From: Macrobrachium rosenbergii
Taxonomy: Eukaryota > Arthropoda > Malacostraca > Decapoda > Palaemonidae
Assembly (NCBI RefSeq): GCF_040412425.1
Contig: NC_089788.1
Location: forward strand, 70,110,220 to 70,174,219
DNA: 64,000 nucleotides
Direction: 5' to 3'
Of this stretch, positions 24,216-35,530 are shown in pieces. Below the pieces are notes generated by a model. The model did no database searches. It worked only from the letters and a program-made list of their open reading frames with translations, and was not told where the DNA came from. A program made the position numbers and the translations under genes. Position 1 is the stretch's first letter; each line of letters begins with the position of its first letter.

Positions 24216-25089
24216 GTTCAGCGATGTTTTATGTTCGGAAGGAAATTGCAGGAAACCAGGGCTGCTTATTTCCTTTTGTGTGTGAATGTACCGGATTATT
24301 TGGAGCCGCTCAGGAGGAACGAAATGTAATCGTGGAGAACTTGCTTTTTATTCTCTGCGTCTGGAAGACGAATTGTGGACAGGAGTTTTAGATTTCGTAG
24401 TACAAATGAAATTATCAAGGACTTTGTCAGAACCTTTGTAATGCGCATGACACGGAATCGTCAGTCATAGTAACAGTGTTCAGGGTATGTTAAATCTTGT
24501 CTCATACCCTTGTTGCTGTGATGCTGTCTTCACAGCTTTATTTCTTGCTTGCGAGGAACTCGCTACTTGGAGACAGATGTGGGCAGTGGAAACCTGTGAT
24601 GATACTCTGCCCTGTCATTTATCGCTGTGTAAGCAGGTGACGTCATGCCGTTATGAGTCCTTTATCTCGTCCCGGGTCTGTCATCAGGCTGCTTACTGAT
24701 TATAATTCCGTTCCCTGCGTATTCATTTCATCGGTGAGTCATCTGTCCAAACCTCGGAATTTACCTCCCGTGATGAGAGACTTCCCTCTTTCAAGCTTGA
24801 TTAATTGTACGACGAGCTTTCGTAGGAAGTCGAGTTGTCCTGTCATGTCACTCTTCCCATTAAAAAAAGAAAGCTGTGCAGAAAGGAAGTCCCAATGCAT
24901 TCTAGCTGAACCGTGATCAGTTGCTTGAGCAAAAATAGCTGACATTGCGTAAAACCACCCACCGACGACCGGCGTGGGCGTGTTAGGCAAGCGAGCTTCT
25001 GTAAATCTTTTGATGAAAGAATTTCTGCTTGGTTTCCATTTTACAGGTTTTTTTTTTTTTCATGACTGGAATCCCGTTTTTGTAGAGAC
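24216..25089. other. unique DNA of mixed composition
   Basis: GC content is nearer to coding DNA between 24480 and 24920, and short overlapping frames of 65-87 codons exist on both strands, but none resembles a known protein. It could hide an exon; I cannot support one. Confidence 0.35.
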
Positions 25090-25372
25090 GCGTTGGTGAT
25101 TTTCTCATCGGTGCTTTACAAGTTTGTGATTTACACAGATGCTGTACAAGTTTGTAATTTACAATTCTGTACAAGTTTGTGATTTACATAGATGCTGTAC
25201 AAGTTTGTGATTTACATATTCTTTACAAGTTTGTTATTTACACATTCTGTACAAGTTTGGGATTTACACAGATTCTCTACAGGTTTGTGATTCACACTGA
25301 TTCCGTACAAGTTTGTGATTCATACAGAATCTTTACAAGTTTGTGATTTACATAGATTCTGTGTGGAAATAG
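25090..25372. repeat. 28-bp minisatellite, about 9-10 copies
   Basis: Unit tacaagtttgtgatttacac followed by agattctg. Copies vary in the last third. Confidence 0.93.
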
Positions 25373-25536
25373 TAGCCTCTGCACCATTGTGATATTTGAT
25401 CTTTTCATTCCCATTCATAATTTTGACAACTGTGTGGACCAATTAGGTCTTTTTACCATGAAAGCAATTTACTGTTCGGATTTTGTGTATTTATCTCAGA
25501 CTAACATAGCATTGAATGGTTCACTAAATCTGCCTC

Positions 25537-25613
<77 letters not shown>
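25537..25613. repeat. (GT)n-(GA)n compound microsatellite
   Basis: Short GT run to 25551 followed by pure GA to 25613. Confidence 0.97.
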
Positions 25614-25616
<3 letters not shown>

Positions 25617-25654
25617 GTTCCCAGAGAAAGGTGGGGGCGTTGGAAACTTCTCAA

Positions 25655-25698
25655 AGAGCTCTCGTGAGAGGCGTGTTCCGAGTTCCTACGAGAGCTCT
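25655..25698. other. perfect 11-bp inverted repeat
   Basis: agagctctcgt at 25655-25665 is matched by acgagagctct at 25688-25698 around a 22-bp loop. Function unknown. Confidence 0.8.
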
Positions 25699-25921
25699 CC
25701 TTGGTCAAATCATAAGCTGCAAAGCATTTCGAGAAGAAGGATGGCGCTGATGAGAGACGGTTTTCCTAACTTTTTTTTTTTTTATTCCTTTTTCTCCTTT
25801 TTCTTCCCCCTGTTGAAATGCCCAATTCGTCTAGCTAAGCGAGAAGCTGGATGCATGTAGTATTTTCTTTGGATTTTAAAAGGGGGGGGGGGTGGTGAGT
25901 GAGTAATGCACCGCTAATGGT

Positions 25922-25923
<2 letters not shown>

Positions 25924-25978
<55 letters not shown>
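25924..25978. repeat. (GA)n microsatellite
   Basis: Pure GA dinucleotides. Confidence 0.97.
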
Positions 25979-25982
<4 letters not shown>

Positions 25983-26061
25983 AGATGTCATCGAAAGACC
26001 TTCTGTCAACAGGTGAGGGAATGCAAGCGCGTAGGAGCAACAGCTCCCAGCCAAGCCATTC

Positions 26062-26085
26062 GGAGGAGGAGGAGGAGGTGGAGGA

Positions 26086-26133
<48 letters not shown>

Positions 26134-26158
26134 TGTGTGTGTGTGTGTGTGTGTGTGA
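26062..26158. repeat. (GGA)n-(GA)n-(GT)n compound microsatellite
   Basis: GGA trinucleotides, then GA from about 26090, then GT from 26131 to 26158. Confidence 0.95.
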
Positions 26159-27106
26159 GTTTGTGAAGTTGATGGTGGAGGAAGGAAGGAGAATGTGAAG
26201 TACGTAAAGGATAAGTGTTTTGTTACTGGTAGACCCTCCTTTCTGATCGTATTATTCCTTTCTCGGATCGCGCTTTCCATCTGTTCACTTATTTTATTTT
26301 ATGTTATTTCTTTATTTTTTATTTATTTAATTATTTATTTACTTTTTGCTTGTGTGTCTTTCAGTGAATGGAATCTATCTTTCGTTGAATGGGATTAATA
26401 TCATCAAAGAACTTTCGGAAATAGACTTTGTACTCGAGAGTCATAGCGCTGTATCGAATGACTCTGCTGACCGACCTCGGTCTCGGGTGTGCTGTGCGTG
26501 CATGCGTGCGTGCATATTTCAAGGGTAAACATTTTATTGCTCCGTTAGTCCGTCTTCTCGCGGCGCGTATGATTTCATGCGTGGTTTATTAATTCAAAAT
26601 GAATGACTGTCAGTTACCGAAGAATTTATATTATTTTCTAAAACGAAAGTAGATTAGCCCACCAAGCTGATATTCTTATTATGGATTTGATAGGGTAATG
26701 TGTCTTATGTGAAGAATCCTCGGTATTCGTGTCTATTTATGTTACCCATGAATGTGAAAACGGCGTAGGAAAGTGTTTGGAAATTGGAAATCGCAAGCAT
26801 GAGTACAGGCAGGTGCGTGTAACCGCAAACGCCGTTAATCATTATAAGGACGAGAGTGTGTCTTGTCTCATCAGAATTTCGTCAGCGTCTCCGGATGACC
26901 TTGTTGATTATTATGGCATTGCAAAACAGTTTTCATGACGTTGCTGCGTTTGTTTTTTTGTCCACAACCATTTGCGCTGATGTTGTGGTAACATGTTAAG
27001 TGTCAGCGAGTATTCCTTCATTCATTTTCACTTTTTTGTGCCCTTTCCCCTTATTGGGCAAGGATGTCCCCTTGTCACTCACCTAGGCTATTCTGTACCA
27101 TCGAAC
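26159..27106. other. unique noncoding DNA
   Basis: 26270-26345 is T-rich with ttattt words. Around 26730-26935 composition is coding-like and a 69-codon frame without ATG is open, but no family is recognised. Confidence 0.4.
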
Positions 27107-27467
27107 CCTAATCATAGCCAATCCCGTAGCGGGGTATAGTGCCGTCAGGTGCACCTCATGCTGTGCACTGTAGGCATTACTTAAGTAAGGATCTTTGCAG
27201 CGTCCCTTCGTCCCCTAGCTGCAAACCTTTTTCATTCCTATTACTGTACCTCCGTTCATAATCTCATTCTTTCTTCTTACTTTCCACTCACAGTGCAGCC
27301 ATGAGGTTTTCCTCCTGGTACACCTTTTTTGAGGTTTTTCCCCTGTTACACCTTTTAAACCTTTTTACTGTCAATTTCAGTTTCAGCGCTGAGTGACGTC
27401 ATAGTTCCCAGCGCTTGGCCTGTGGCCTAAATTCTGTATTCTATTCTACCAGCCTAATCTTAGCCAA
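27107..27467 (+). mobile_element. SINE-like retroposon, family A, copy 4, with target-site duplication
   Basis: The element body is about 27122-27452. It is flanked by cctaatcatagccaa (27107-27121) and cctaatcttagccaa (27453-27467), a 15-bp direct repeat with one mismatch. This is the mark of target-primed insertion. Inside, gaggttttcctcctg-tacacctttt is partly duplicated near 27301-27352. Confidence 0.9.
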
Positions 27468-29508
27468 GGAGACATTTAGATCCCTCATTTCTTCATGTTT
27501 CTATGCAACACAAGGCGTAAACTGAGTTGTATATAAGACGTAATTCATTATGCATTATACAATACGTCGTCGAACTTCCGATCTAGTAATTGCACATATT
27601 CAGGCTGAACTTCTACTTAAGCAACAAGTAGGAAAATTTGCCTCCCAACTTCTTGTTGCAACGGGGTTAGGTGGTAATATTCCGTTGCCGTTTCTGTCGG
27701 CTTTCCTTTACAACAGTTAATCGGGTCTTTCAGCCAGGTTGAAATGTGCGTTGGTGCTTGTTGCAAATGTGACGTCCTGAATGCAACGACTTCCTTTTTT
27801 CTTTATTAATTTTGATCTCATCATCGAGTTGCATAATAGTTACTAAGTTTCGAGGTTGTCAGTGATTATTGGAGTTCACGCTTCTATGTAAATTGTCGTG
27901 GAATAATAATAATAAATAATAGAAACAGCTTTCTGTAGTCGAATTCTTGTGTGGAGATGGACTTTTCGTTCTATTATCATTGAAGTTTTGGTTGTTCTTC
28001 CTAGATTTTGTTCTCTATTATTTCTTCGTGCCTTAGGCTGTGTGAAGAACATTACTCTGCCCGTCCCATCAGCCTTCCCGCTTAGAACTGTATTCGGGCG
28101 CCAAATTTCTTTGACGGGCAGTTAACGACTGTACTCCGTTGTGACCTTAGGAGGTCATAAGAGCTATTGATGGGGGCTTGGTGCACGGTCCTTTTCCCTT
28201 GGCATTGCGAGGCTTCGAAGATAGGCTCTGCCTCTGTTTGAATTGAACAGATTCCAAGAAGTTTCTTACAAGTAGTAGGAGTTGGCAACCATATTCCAGT
28301 AGATGTAGGCTATGTGTGCGCTAAGACCGCCATGATAAGCAATCCAATGCCGAGATGTGAAGGAGGCCTGAAGTTAGGTAAAATGAGGGAATAAGGTGAA
28401 AATATACGTAGCGTATCTATATGATGTGTTTTGTTCAGACGCCCCGGTAATCAGAAAGGTTAGACTGTTTGAAAAGGATGAAATCTTGTCCATAAGTCAT
28501 GCCGTATTCACAGTCGTCAGTGCGCCTTATCAGGGCAAATATTCCTAATTGTATTATTGCTAAAGTCGAGGTTGAACAAGAAAACGTGCAGTTACTAGAT
28601 AAGAAGTTCGATATAGCGAATTTTGTCACGTGTATTTAGGCCACAACCCAGTTCTTGGCTTTGCTTATAATTCTTCCTGGTTCCAGTTGTCAATAGTTGG
28701 TTTTCATCCTTTCATTGGTAAGTTTTACTTTGCCTCAGGTTTTAGAAGTAAGAATTTCATTAGCTCCTTGTGGCTTCGGCGTGATAAAGAAAATCATACC
28801 TCATTCTGAGAATCCACGTTTGTTGATGGGATATTGATGGCTTAATCGAGGTGACAGGTGATCTGTGAAAGTCGTACTTTTAACAAAACGCAGTGCTCAT
28901 TCTTACAAGCAAAGGGAATAAGGTTGCATACAGTAAACTCCTGAGTTTTAATCAAAACACACTAAACTGGTTTGTTACGTGTAGCGACTTGAGGTTTTCT
29001 CACTCTTCACTTTTAAACTAAGCGGTCGATGTCAATACAATTTCAAGGTAATCCCGTGGCCGTTATTTACTGCATGATTTTTAAGGAGGATTTTTCCCAT
29101 ATGGAGGTCGTGCATTTCATTTAGGAGAATCAGGCTAGAGTAGGTCGATGTCTCAGTTCAGTTTAGAAAGTTATTTTTTTTAAGGCAGAACTGTGGATTC
29201 TATCCCCCAAACTTCAAGGCTTTAGAACCCTCTTCCTTCTCCTGTTTTCCTGGCCTGTCCGATCATCAGTCAGTCAGTTGTGGGACTGATCGTTCGTTTT
29301 CTCCGGGCTTCTAGTTGCTCTGCTGTTTTCTGAAATTTACCTGTCTCGCGCCCACTCCTTTTTTCCCCATATATTGGGTTTTTGACTAGACTGTTACCAT
29401 TTTTTGGGAAGGAAAATTACTCTTTGAAAATTTAAAATTGCTCTCTTCGAGTTTTATTTTATCTTGACGTGAAGGAAGCCAACTTGGGATATTCAAAAAT
29501 TGCGATCA

Positions 29509-29511
<3 letters not shown>
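27468..29511. other. unique noncoding DNA, 2 kb
   Basis: The longest stretch without a microsatellite or recognised repeat. All frames are short. A short AAT run lies at 27903-27919. No gene or RNA recognised. Confidence 0.5.
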
Positions 29512-29599
<88 letters not shown>

Positions 29600-29627
29600 G
29601 TATATATATATATATATATATATATAA
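29512..29627. repeat. (CT)n-(AT)n compound microsatellite
   Basis: 84 bp of TC dinucleotides followed by a short TATG/TA run. Confidence 0.97.
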
Positions 29628-29739
29628 ATGTGTATATGTATTTATATGTATAATGCATTCATACATACATATGTGTGTTTGTGTGAACCATTGATTGCAG
29701 TCCCATCCTGGGCATGAATATTATTTTCTCATTGTGTGA

Positions 29740-30160
29740 ATTTGTGTTGTCATTCTTCTGTTACGAAAGATTCAGCAATCTCCTTATTTTTCGCATTCCT
29801 GGACGAGTGCTCAGCTGTGTCACGTTTGCCTCCTGTTACTCTTCAGCCGATTGAATCTCATCGACGACGATGGAACAAGAAGCGACCTCTCATGCAATTG
29901 GAACTTCAAAAGTTTTAGCGAAGATGCAGTGCATTACTACCCTAATGCTGTTCTCCCTGCATTTCAGTACATTATTGTCTTAATTTATTTTGTATTTTGG
30001 ATGAGTAAGATCCTATCTTTCTGTATTTCCCTTTACCTTCTCTTACTTCCTAAGGAACACTTATTCTTTGGAAGCTTGAATTTCATGTCAGTGGCCCCTG
30101 TGGTGGGCTTGTTCCATATGAATAGGGTTCATCTTCTGAATAATAATAATAATAATAATA
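29740..30160 (+). mobile_element. 3' end of a LINE-like retroposon, copy 1
   Basis: Shares a long stretch with 46170-46457 and, inverted, with 57593-57905. The end of a decayed reading frame is visible: QLELQKF, then a stop at 29916-29918 where copy 2 has a lysine codon, then RRC.ALLP and the shared stop at 29943-29945. The presumed 3' UTR has cagtggcccctgtggtgggc and ccatatgaatagggttcatc, and ends in (AAT)n at 30138-30160. A protein C-terminus, UTR and simple-repeat tail suggest a non-LTR retrotransposon. The clade is unknown and the copy is 5'-truncated. Confidence 0.65.
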
Positions 30161-30689
30161 GAGACAGTTGCCCCTTAAGTATACAATAGCAGAACGAATG
30201 TTCTGGCAGCACGGGCGCATGCCACATGAGTTAGCACCCACTTTCGAGAAAAAATAAAAATATATTGGGTATTTGTTCCCAGGTTCGGGTTCGTTATTAG
30301 AATAGAATAACTTGCAATCGTTTACGGCCGTTTATAGCAGATAACAGCCTGTCTTCCTTACTGTGTTTCTAAAATTCCTTATCAGTTCTAATGGTGCGAT
30401 ATTTTTTTTTTCCTTGTCTGCCTATTTTCTGTTAATATTCAGATTTTTAGAAGTCTTGGTTTTTTTCATGAAATGCTTAGCAGTCATATTTCTACTTTAA
30501 AATTTATAATATTTTTATATGTTATTTTCACCTCTATTAAAAACAATTGTGTCGTTGATGAATATTTGTAAAATACTTAGCATGCTTATGATTTTGTTGT
30601 TGTAGCTCTCATGCACTCACCATTTTTTTTTCTAAGTTTTGGTGATACATTTTATTTTTATATTTTTATGTTTCGGTGATTACATTTAT
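30161..30689. other. unique AT-rich DNA
   Basis: No feature apart from T-rich tracts. Confidence 0.45.
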
Positions 30690-31411
30690 TTCTATAGTTT
30701 TAGCAGCCAAATTCCAGAGTGATATCTTTTATTCCCATATTTTTAGCATCCATATTCCAGAGTAGTACCTTTTATTGCTATATTTTTAGCAGCCATATTC
30801 CAGAGTGGTACCTTTTATTGCTACATTTTTAGCAGCCATATTCCAGAGTGGTACCTTTCATTGCTATATTTTTAGCAGCCGTATTCCAGGGTGGTACCTT
30901 TTATTGCAATATTTTTATCAGCCATATTCCAGAGTGGTACCTTTTATTGCTTTATTTTTACCAGCCATATTCCAGAGTGGTATCTTTTATTCCCATATTT
31001 TTAGCAGCCATATTCCAGAGTGGGTACCTTTTATTGCTATATTTTTATCAGCCATATTCCAGAGTGGTACCTTCTATTGCTTTATTTTTAGCAGCCATAT
31101 TCCTGAGTGGTACTTTTGATTCCTATATTTTTAGCAACCATATTCCAGAGTGGTACCTTTTATTCTCTTATTTTTAGCAGCCATATTCCTGAGTGATACC
31201 TTTTATTGGTATATTTTTAGCAGCCAATTTCGAGAGTGGTACCTTTTATTCCCATATTTTTAGCAGCCAAATTCCAGAGTGGTACCTTTCATTGCTATAT
31301 TTTCAGCAGCCATATTCCGTAGTGGTACCTTTTATTCTTGTATTTTTAGTAGCTATATTCCAGAGTGGTACCTCTTACTGCTATATTTTTAGCAGCCATA
31401 TTCCAGAGTGA
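30690..31411. repeat. 43-bp minisatellite, about 17 copies
   Basis: Unit catattccagagtggtacct followed by tttattgctatatttttagc and agc. The ccagag word recurs at about 30800, 30843, 30886, 30929 and so on, a steady 43 bp. Because 43 is not a multiple of 3, the long frames here cycle through all three phases of the same unit and are not genes. Confidence 0.96.
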
Positions 31412-31635
31412 TGACTGCTCCCACGTGTTCCAAGTCCTGCACTCACTCCCTGTAGAGGAGCAGCTTTCGTAGACGATGCATCCACACGATCGTTGAAATA
31501 ATGATTGCCTCGGCTCAAGAGTAGTCTGATGGCTTTGAAAACAGATAACTTTTCAGAGGCTGCTTTGCTTTGGTTGGCGTTCGCCTTCTTAACGTGTGCT
31601 GTGGCAAAACGTACAGCTTTTATCAGTTCCTTCAT
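31381..31635 (-). CDS. candidate small ORF of unknown function (84 aa)
   Basis: I do not recognise this frame. From an ATG at 31635 it runs 84 codons. The first 45 residues (starting MKELIKAVRFATAHVKKANA) have a protein-like, lysine- and alanine-rich composition that could form an amphipathic helix, with no low-complexity run. The C-terminal end (HSGIWLLKI) runs into the last unit of the 43-bp minisatellite, so that end is probably not native. It could be an exon, a decayed transposon fragment, or chance. No splice signals are clear. Confidence 0.2.
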   Translation of the reverse strand: MKELIKAVRFATAHVKKANANQSKAASEKLSVFKAIRLLLSRGNHYFNDRVDASSTKAAPLQGVSAGLGTRGSSHHSGIWLLKI

Positions 31636-31724
31636 AGCGAAATTCAAAAGGGCAGTAAGAAAGTAGAGCAATCACGTGATGGAGTCTTAGGCTCGAGAGA
31701 TGGATAAACAGCATTAATCTATTC

Positions 31725-31725
<1 letters not shown>

Positions 31726-31756
<31 letters not shown>
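31726..31756. repeat. (GA)n microsatellite
   Basis: Pure GA dinucleotides at the start of a purine-rich plus strand. Confidence 0.95.
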
Positions 31757-31759
<3 letters not shown>

Positions 31760-31839
31760 TAGTATAATAGTCATAGCAGAGAGCAAGCCAGGGCGCTGTG
31801 TTACCCGGCGGAGAAAGCAGAGAAATGTGAGGCAAGAAA

Positions 31840-32260
31840 ATCCCGACGAGAGAGGAATGAGCAATGAGATAGGAGGGGTTTGTCGGGAGGGATGTGGGGA
31901 GGGGGGTGTGAGGGAAGGGAGGGGGAGTGAGAGGGAGAGAGAGAGAGTGATAGAGGGAGGGAGGGAGGGTGGATGGTCGTTGTGCAGAGAGAGAGAGAGA
32001 GAGAAAGAAAGAAAGAGAGAGAGCGAGAGCGAGGGTCCGTCCGACCTTCGGGAGGAGGTTCGGGGTGGGGCGTTGGGACCGATGTGAGACGGGGTGCTGT
32101 CTTTCGGTGGTAGGGCGGCCTGGCTGGCTTGGGGAAGGGACGGTTTGTTGGTGGTGGCGTTTTGGGAGGGGAGGAGTGGTGTCCCGGAGAGGGGTGGACG
32201 GGGGAGGGGGTCCGACGGGCGAATGGTGATGGTGGTGGTTGTGGTAATGGTGTTGGGGGA
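31840..32260. other. purine-rich (G/GA) strand
   Basis: Plus strand is dominated by gagagg, ggaggg and ggggtg words, including (GGGA)n near 31950-31968 and GA runs at 31987-32024. The 244-codon minus-strand frame and the plus-strand frames across it are low-complexity and probably spurious. R-loop and quadruplex potential is inferred. Confidence 0.6.
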
Positions 32261-32279
32261 GGGTGTTGGTGGGAAGCAG

Positions 32280-32640
32280 TGTACTACGACGCTGGTAGGT
32301 AGTGTGGTGGTAGAAGCCGTGACGGCAGGTCGCGCCGCTCCGCTCTTCCTGCCCAGCCGCGGAATTGACCCTCTGGAATTAATTCTTTGCAGTGAATTGG
32401 ACGGAGGTGACGCCCAGGCCTCCCGTGAATACCCAGAAATGCGCCCTCTCTCGATCATGGCCGCCTCAGGGGAAGCCTTCGTCGGTGTGGACGGGGGTCG
32501 CGCGCGCCCTCGCCAACCCCAAAATTGTGTTGGCCATGTTGTGTGGCGGAAGTGTGTGGGGTGGGGTGGGGAGGGAGGCCTCCTCCTCCTCCGCCGCCGC
32601 CGCCGCCGCCGCCGCCTCCTTCTCTCCCTTCGGTAGTGGC
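32280..32640. promoter_or_regulatory. CpG- and GC-rich island, candidate promoter or 5' exon
   Basis: The only clearly CpG-dense segment of the window (cgacgctgg, gtcgcgccgctccgctc, agccgcggaa, gggtcgcgcgcgccctcgcc), ending in a (CCG)n run at about 32589-32614. A palindrome-like gatcATGGCC at 32454-32463 gives an ATG on each strand. The plus ATG at 32457 opens a frame starting MAASGEAFVGVDGGR and has G at +4. No TATA, Inr or splice donor is convincing. It is the most likely place for a gene 5' end, but this is inference. Confidence 0.3.
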
Positions 32641-33960
32641 GAAGTGTGTGTGTGTATGAGGGAGCCGTTCCTCTTCCTCTTACCAGTTGTCCGCCATATC
32701 GGTTGGAGATCTTGACATCACAAATAGCATCTACGTCGTCATTTCCACGCTCAGAAGAAATGATGGTGGTGGTGATGAAGGAAGAAGTCCCGCCGACAAG
32801 ATGATCGTCGTCGTCGTCATATCGTGGTGGTGCTGGTGGTGGTGGTGATGATGAAGCCCGCCATGCGAGGTTGCTGTGGTGTGTATGTGTTTGTGCGTTT
32901 GTTTATCCCAAGCCAGAAGGAGAGAGAGATAGAGGGCTCTTCGATGGTGGAGGACGGGTATTCCTTTGGGGGGACATGGGGTTGGTGAGGAGGGCACCAC
33001 AGGGTGTTGCCACTAGGCCTAGGTAACGGTGGCAGCGGGTTTTGGAGAGGGGGAATGTTGGATGGGCCGTGGCTGGCTGATGACGGTGATGGAGTCCGCC
33101 CTCCTTCCCTCTCTCCTCCCCCCCCTCCCCCCCTCCCTCGCCCCCTTGTGAGGATGGCGGTGGTGTTGGTGTCGTAGTCGCAGCCGCACAGACGTACGCA
33201 CGTACAAACGCTAGCTACGCAGGCCCATCGTCCCTCCACCACCATCGCCTTAACCTCCAACAATATTTCCTGGTCCTCCTCCTCCTCCTCCTCCCCCCTC
33301 AAGTTTTTGCCTTTGGCTTCGTCTACTCACGCACAGATCGAAATGATGCCCTCCCATCTCGGCTGGAAATCTGTCCATGTATAACCCCCTCCCCCACCCC
33401 TTCTCCAAATCTTCCCCCCAAACTCCATTTCTTAAGTGCACGGTAGTTGCCCCACCCCCTTGTATTTACATCCAAATGTAGCGTGGTCTACCATTGACAC
33501 CGAATTCAGTTTATTCTTCTCCGTCTAGACAAAGTGAGGTGATTATTTTTGTTGAATTTTCACGGATTCATAACCAGGGAAAAAATTGGAAATACGTGAT
33601 CAGTGAAATGTGATGCGAGTCCCGGCTGCAAACGCCCACACCACCAGCAGCAGTTCCTCTTAGGACTATAATGGCCACGTGGTGAGAAAGAGAGAGAGAG
33701 AGAGGGGGATTAGAGCTTGGTTGGTTATGTTGGCCTCCCTCTCACTTGTAGTCTTCACTCCCACTGCTGGGTCCTCACTCATACAAAATGAAGATTATGA
33801 TGCTGATGATGATCTGTTCTCCATTTCTTCTTCATTATCATCATCATCCCACTTCATCTCAGCAACCATGGCTACCACCCACTGTGGCGACAAGGTCAGT
33901 TCTTGTAGGCTTGTGGTGGTGTCGTCTTAGATGTTAGGTTCATTCCCAAGTTGGCCGTAA
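32641..33960. other. GC-rich unique DNA with triplet runs
   Basis: Contains GTGGTGGTG and cgtcgtcgtc runs (32763-32850), C-rich tracts, (CCT)n at 33277-33294, and ATC/ATG-rich triplets near 33790-33850. These create low-complexity frames on both strands. No protein is recognised. Confidence 0.4.
33118..33145 (-). other. G-quadruplex motif on the minus strand
   Basis: C runs of 8, 7, 3 and 5 with loops of 1, 1 and 3 bases on the plus strand give four G runs on the minus strand. Confidence 0.65.
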
Positions 33961-35530
33961 GTAAATATATGGCTGAAGTCTGCATTTCCCATGTAAGATT
34001 ATGACGGAATTCTAGGTTTCCCAAGTAAAATTGATGACTACAGTCTAGGATTTTCTAGTAGAATAGTGTGACTGAATTTATATAGATGTCCCAAGTCAAT
34101 TTTTTACTATTACAATTTATCGCTGAAGTCTAGATTTCCCAAGTTAAATTAATGACTGAAATCCATGATTTCCCAGTAAAATTTTTTAACAATTTATAAT
34201 GTCCCAAGTCAAATTTATGACTGAAGTCAATTTATTACTATTACAATTTATTGCTGAAGGCTACGTTTCCCAAGTTAACTAATGACTGAAGTCCAGATTT
34301 CCAAGTAAAATTTTTTGGCTAAAGTCTTCAGATATCCCAAGTAAATTTTTAATGACAGTTTAGATTTTCCAGGTAAATTTTATAACGGGAATCAATATTT
34401 CCTAAGTAAAATTTGACTGAAGTATTGTGATTTCTCACTTAAAACTTGACTGAAGTTAAGTTTTCTCTGCATAAGAAGCCTAGATTTTCCAAGTAATATT
34501 TATTGGCTAAAGTCAGGATTTCTCAAATAAGACTTATGGCTGAATCTGGATTCCCAAGTAAAATTTATGACGTCTAGTTTTCTCCAAGTAACATTCATTT
34601 CCCAAGTAAAATTTAAGTCTGAAGTCTAGATTTCCATAGAAAAAATTATGAATTAGATTTCCCAAGTAAAATTTATGACAAGCCTGGATTTCCTTTGAAA
34701 AATCTATGAACTAGATTTCTCAATTAAAATTTATGCCTGAAATCTAGATTTCCCAAGAAAAATTTTATTGAAGTCTAGATTTCCAAGTAAAATTTATTAG
34801 CTAGAATCGAGATTTCCCAAAGACTTATATATGGCTGAATCTGGATTTCCAAAGTAAAATTTTTGACAAATCTAGTTTTCCCAAGTGAAATTTATGACAA
34901 ATGTAGTTTTCCCATGTAAAATTTATGACTGAAGCCCAGATTTCTCAAGAAAAATTGATGACGTCTAGATTTCCCAAGAAAAATTTATGACAAGTCTAGA
35001 TTTCCCAAGAAAGATTTATGACAAGTCTAGATTTCCCAAGTAAATTTATGAGAAGTCGAGATTTTCCAAGTAAAATATGACAGGTCAAATTTTCCCTTTA
35101 AAATTTATGACTGAACTCTAGATTTCGCAAGTAAAATTTTGTGACTGAAGTCAAGATTTCCCAAGAAAAATTTTGTGGCTGAAATCTAGATTTTCCAAGT
35201 AAAATTTATGACAACCCTTGGTTTCCCAAGTAAATTTTTGTGGCTGAAGTCTAGATTTTCCAGGTAAAAATTATGACTGAACCCTTGGTTTCCCAAGTAA
35301 AAATTTTGTGACTGAAGTCAAGATTTCCCAAGAAAAATTTTGTGGCTGAAGTCTAGATTTTCCAAGTAAAATTTTGTGACTGTAGTCTAGATACCCCAGT
35401 TAAAATTTATGACGGAAGTCTTTTGAGTTCTCAGATAAGTATCATAACCGAAGTAGATTTCCCAGTAAAATTCTGAGATTGAAGCCTGTAGATTTCCCAA
35501 GTAAAATGAATGACCCCAAGTGAATTTAGC
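33961..35530. repeat. 1.5-kb degenerate minisatellite, about 31-36 bp
   Basis: The phrases gatttcccaagtaaaattta and tgactgaagtcta alternate over the whole interval with substitutions and indels, giving some 45 decayed units. The sequence is unrelated to the 33-bp array at 18-20 kb. No coding potential. Confidence 0.88.

Noticed and set aside
25090..25372. CRISPR-like array of 28-bp repeats
   Set aside because: Units are contiguous with no unique spacers, and the context is eukaryotic; it is a plain minisatellite.
26729..26938. 69-codon plus frame with protein-like composition
   Set aside because: No ATG start, no recognised family and no convincing splice signals, so it is not listed as a gene.
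30805..31177. Two overlapping 104-109-codon plus frames
   Set aside because: They are the same 43-bp unit read in successive phases; stop-free reading follows from the unit lacking stops in its three frames.
31724..32458. 244-codon minus-strand frame, the longest of the window
   Set aside because: Most of it is serine/leucine/proline/threonine low complexity from the purine-rich plus strand. No domain is recognised, and it overlaps equally open frames on the other strand.
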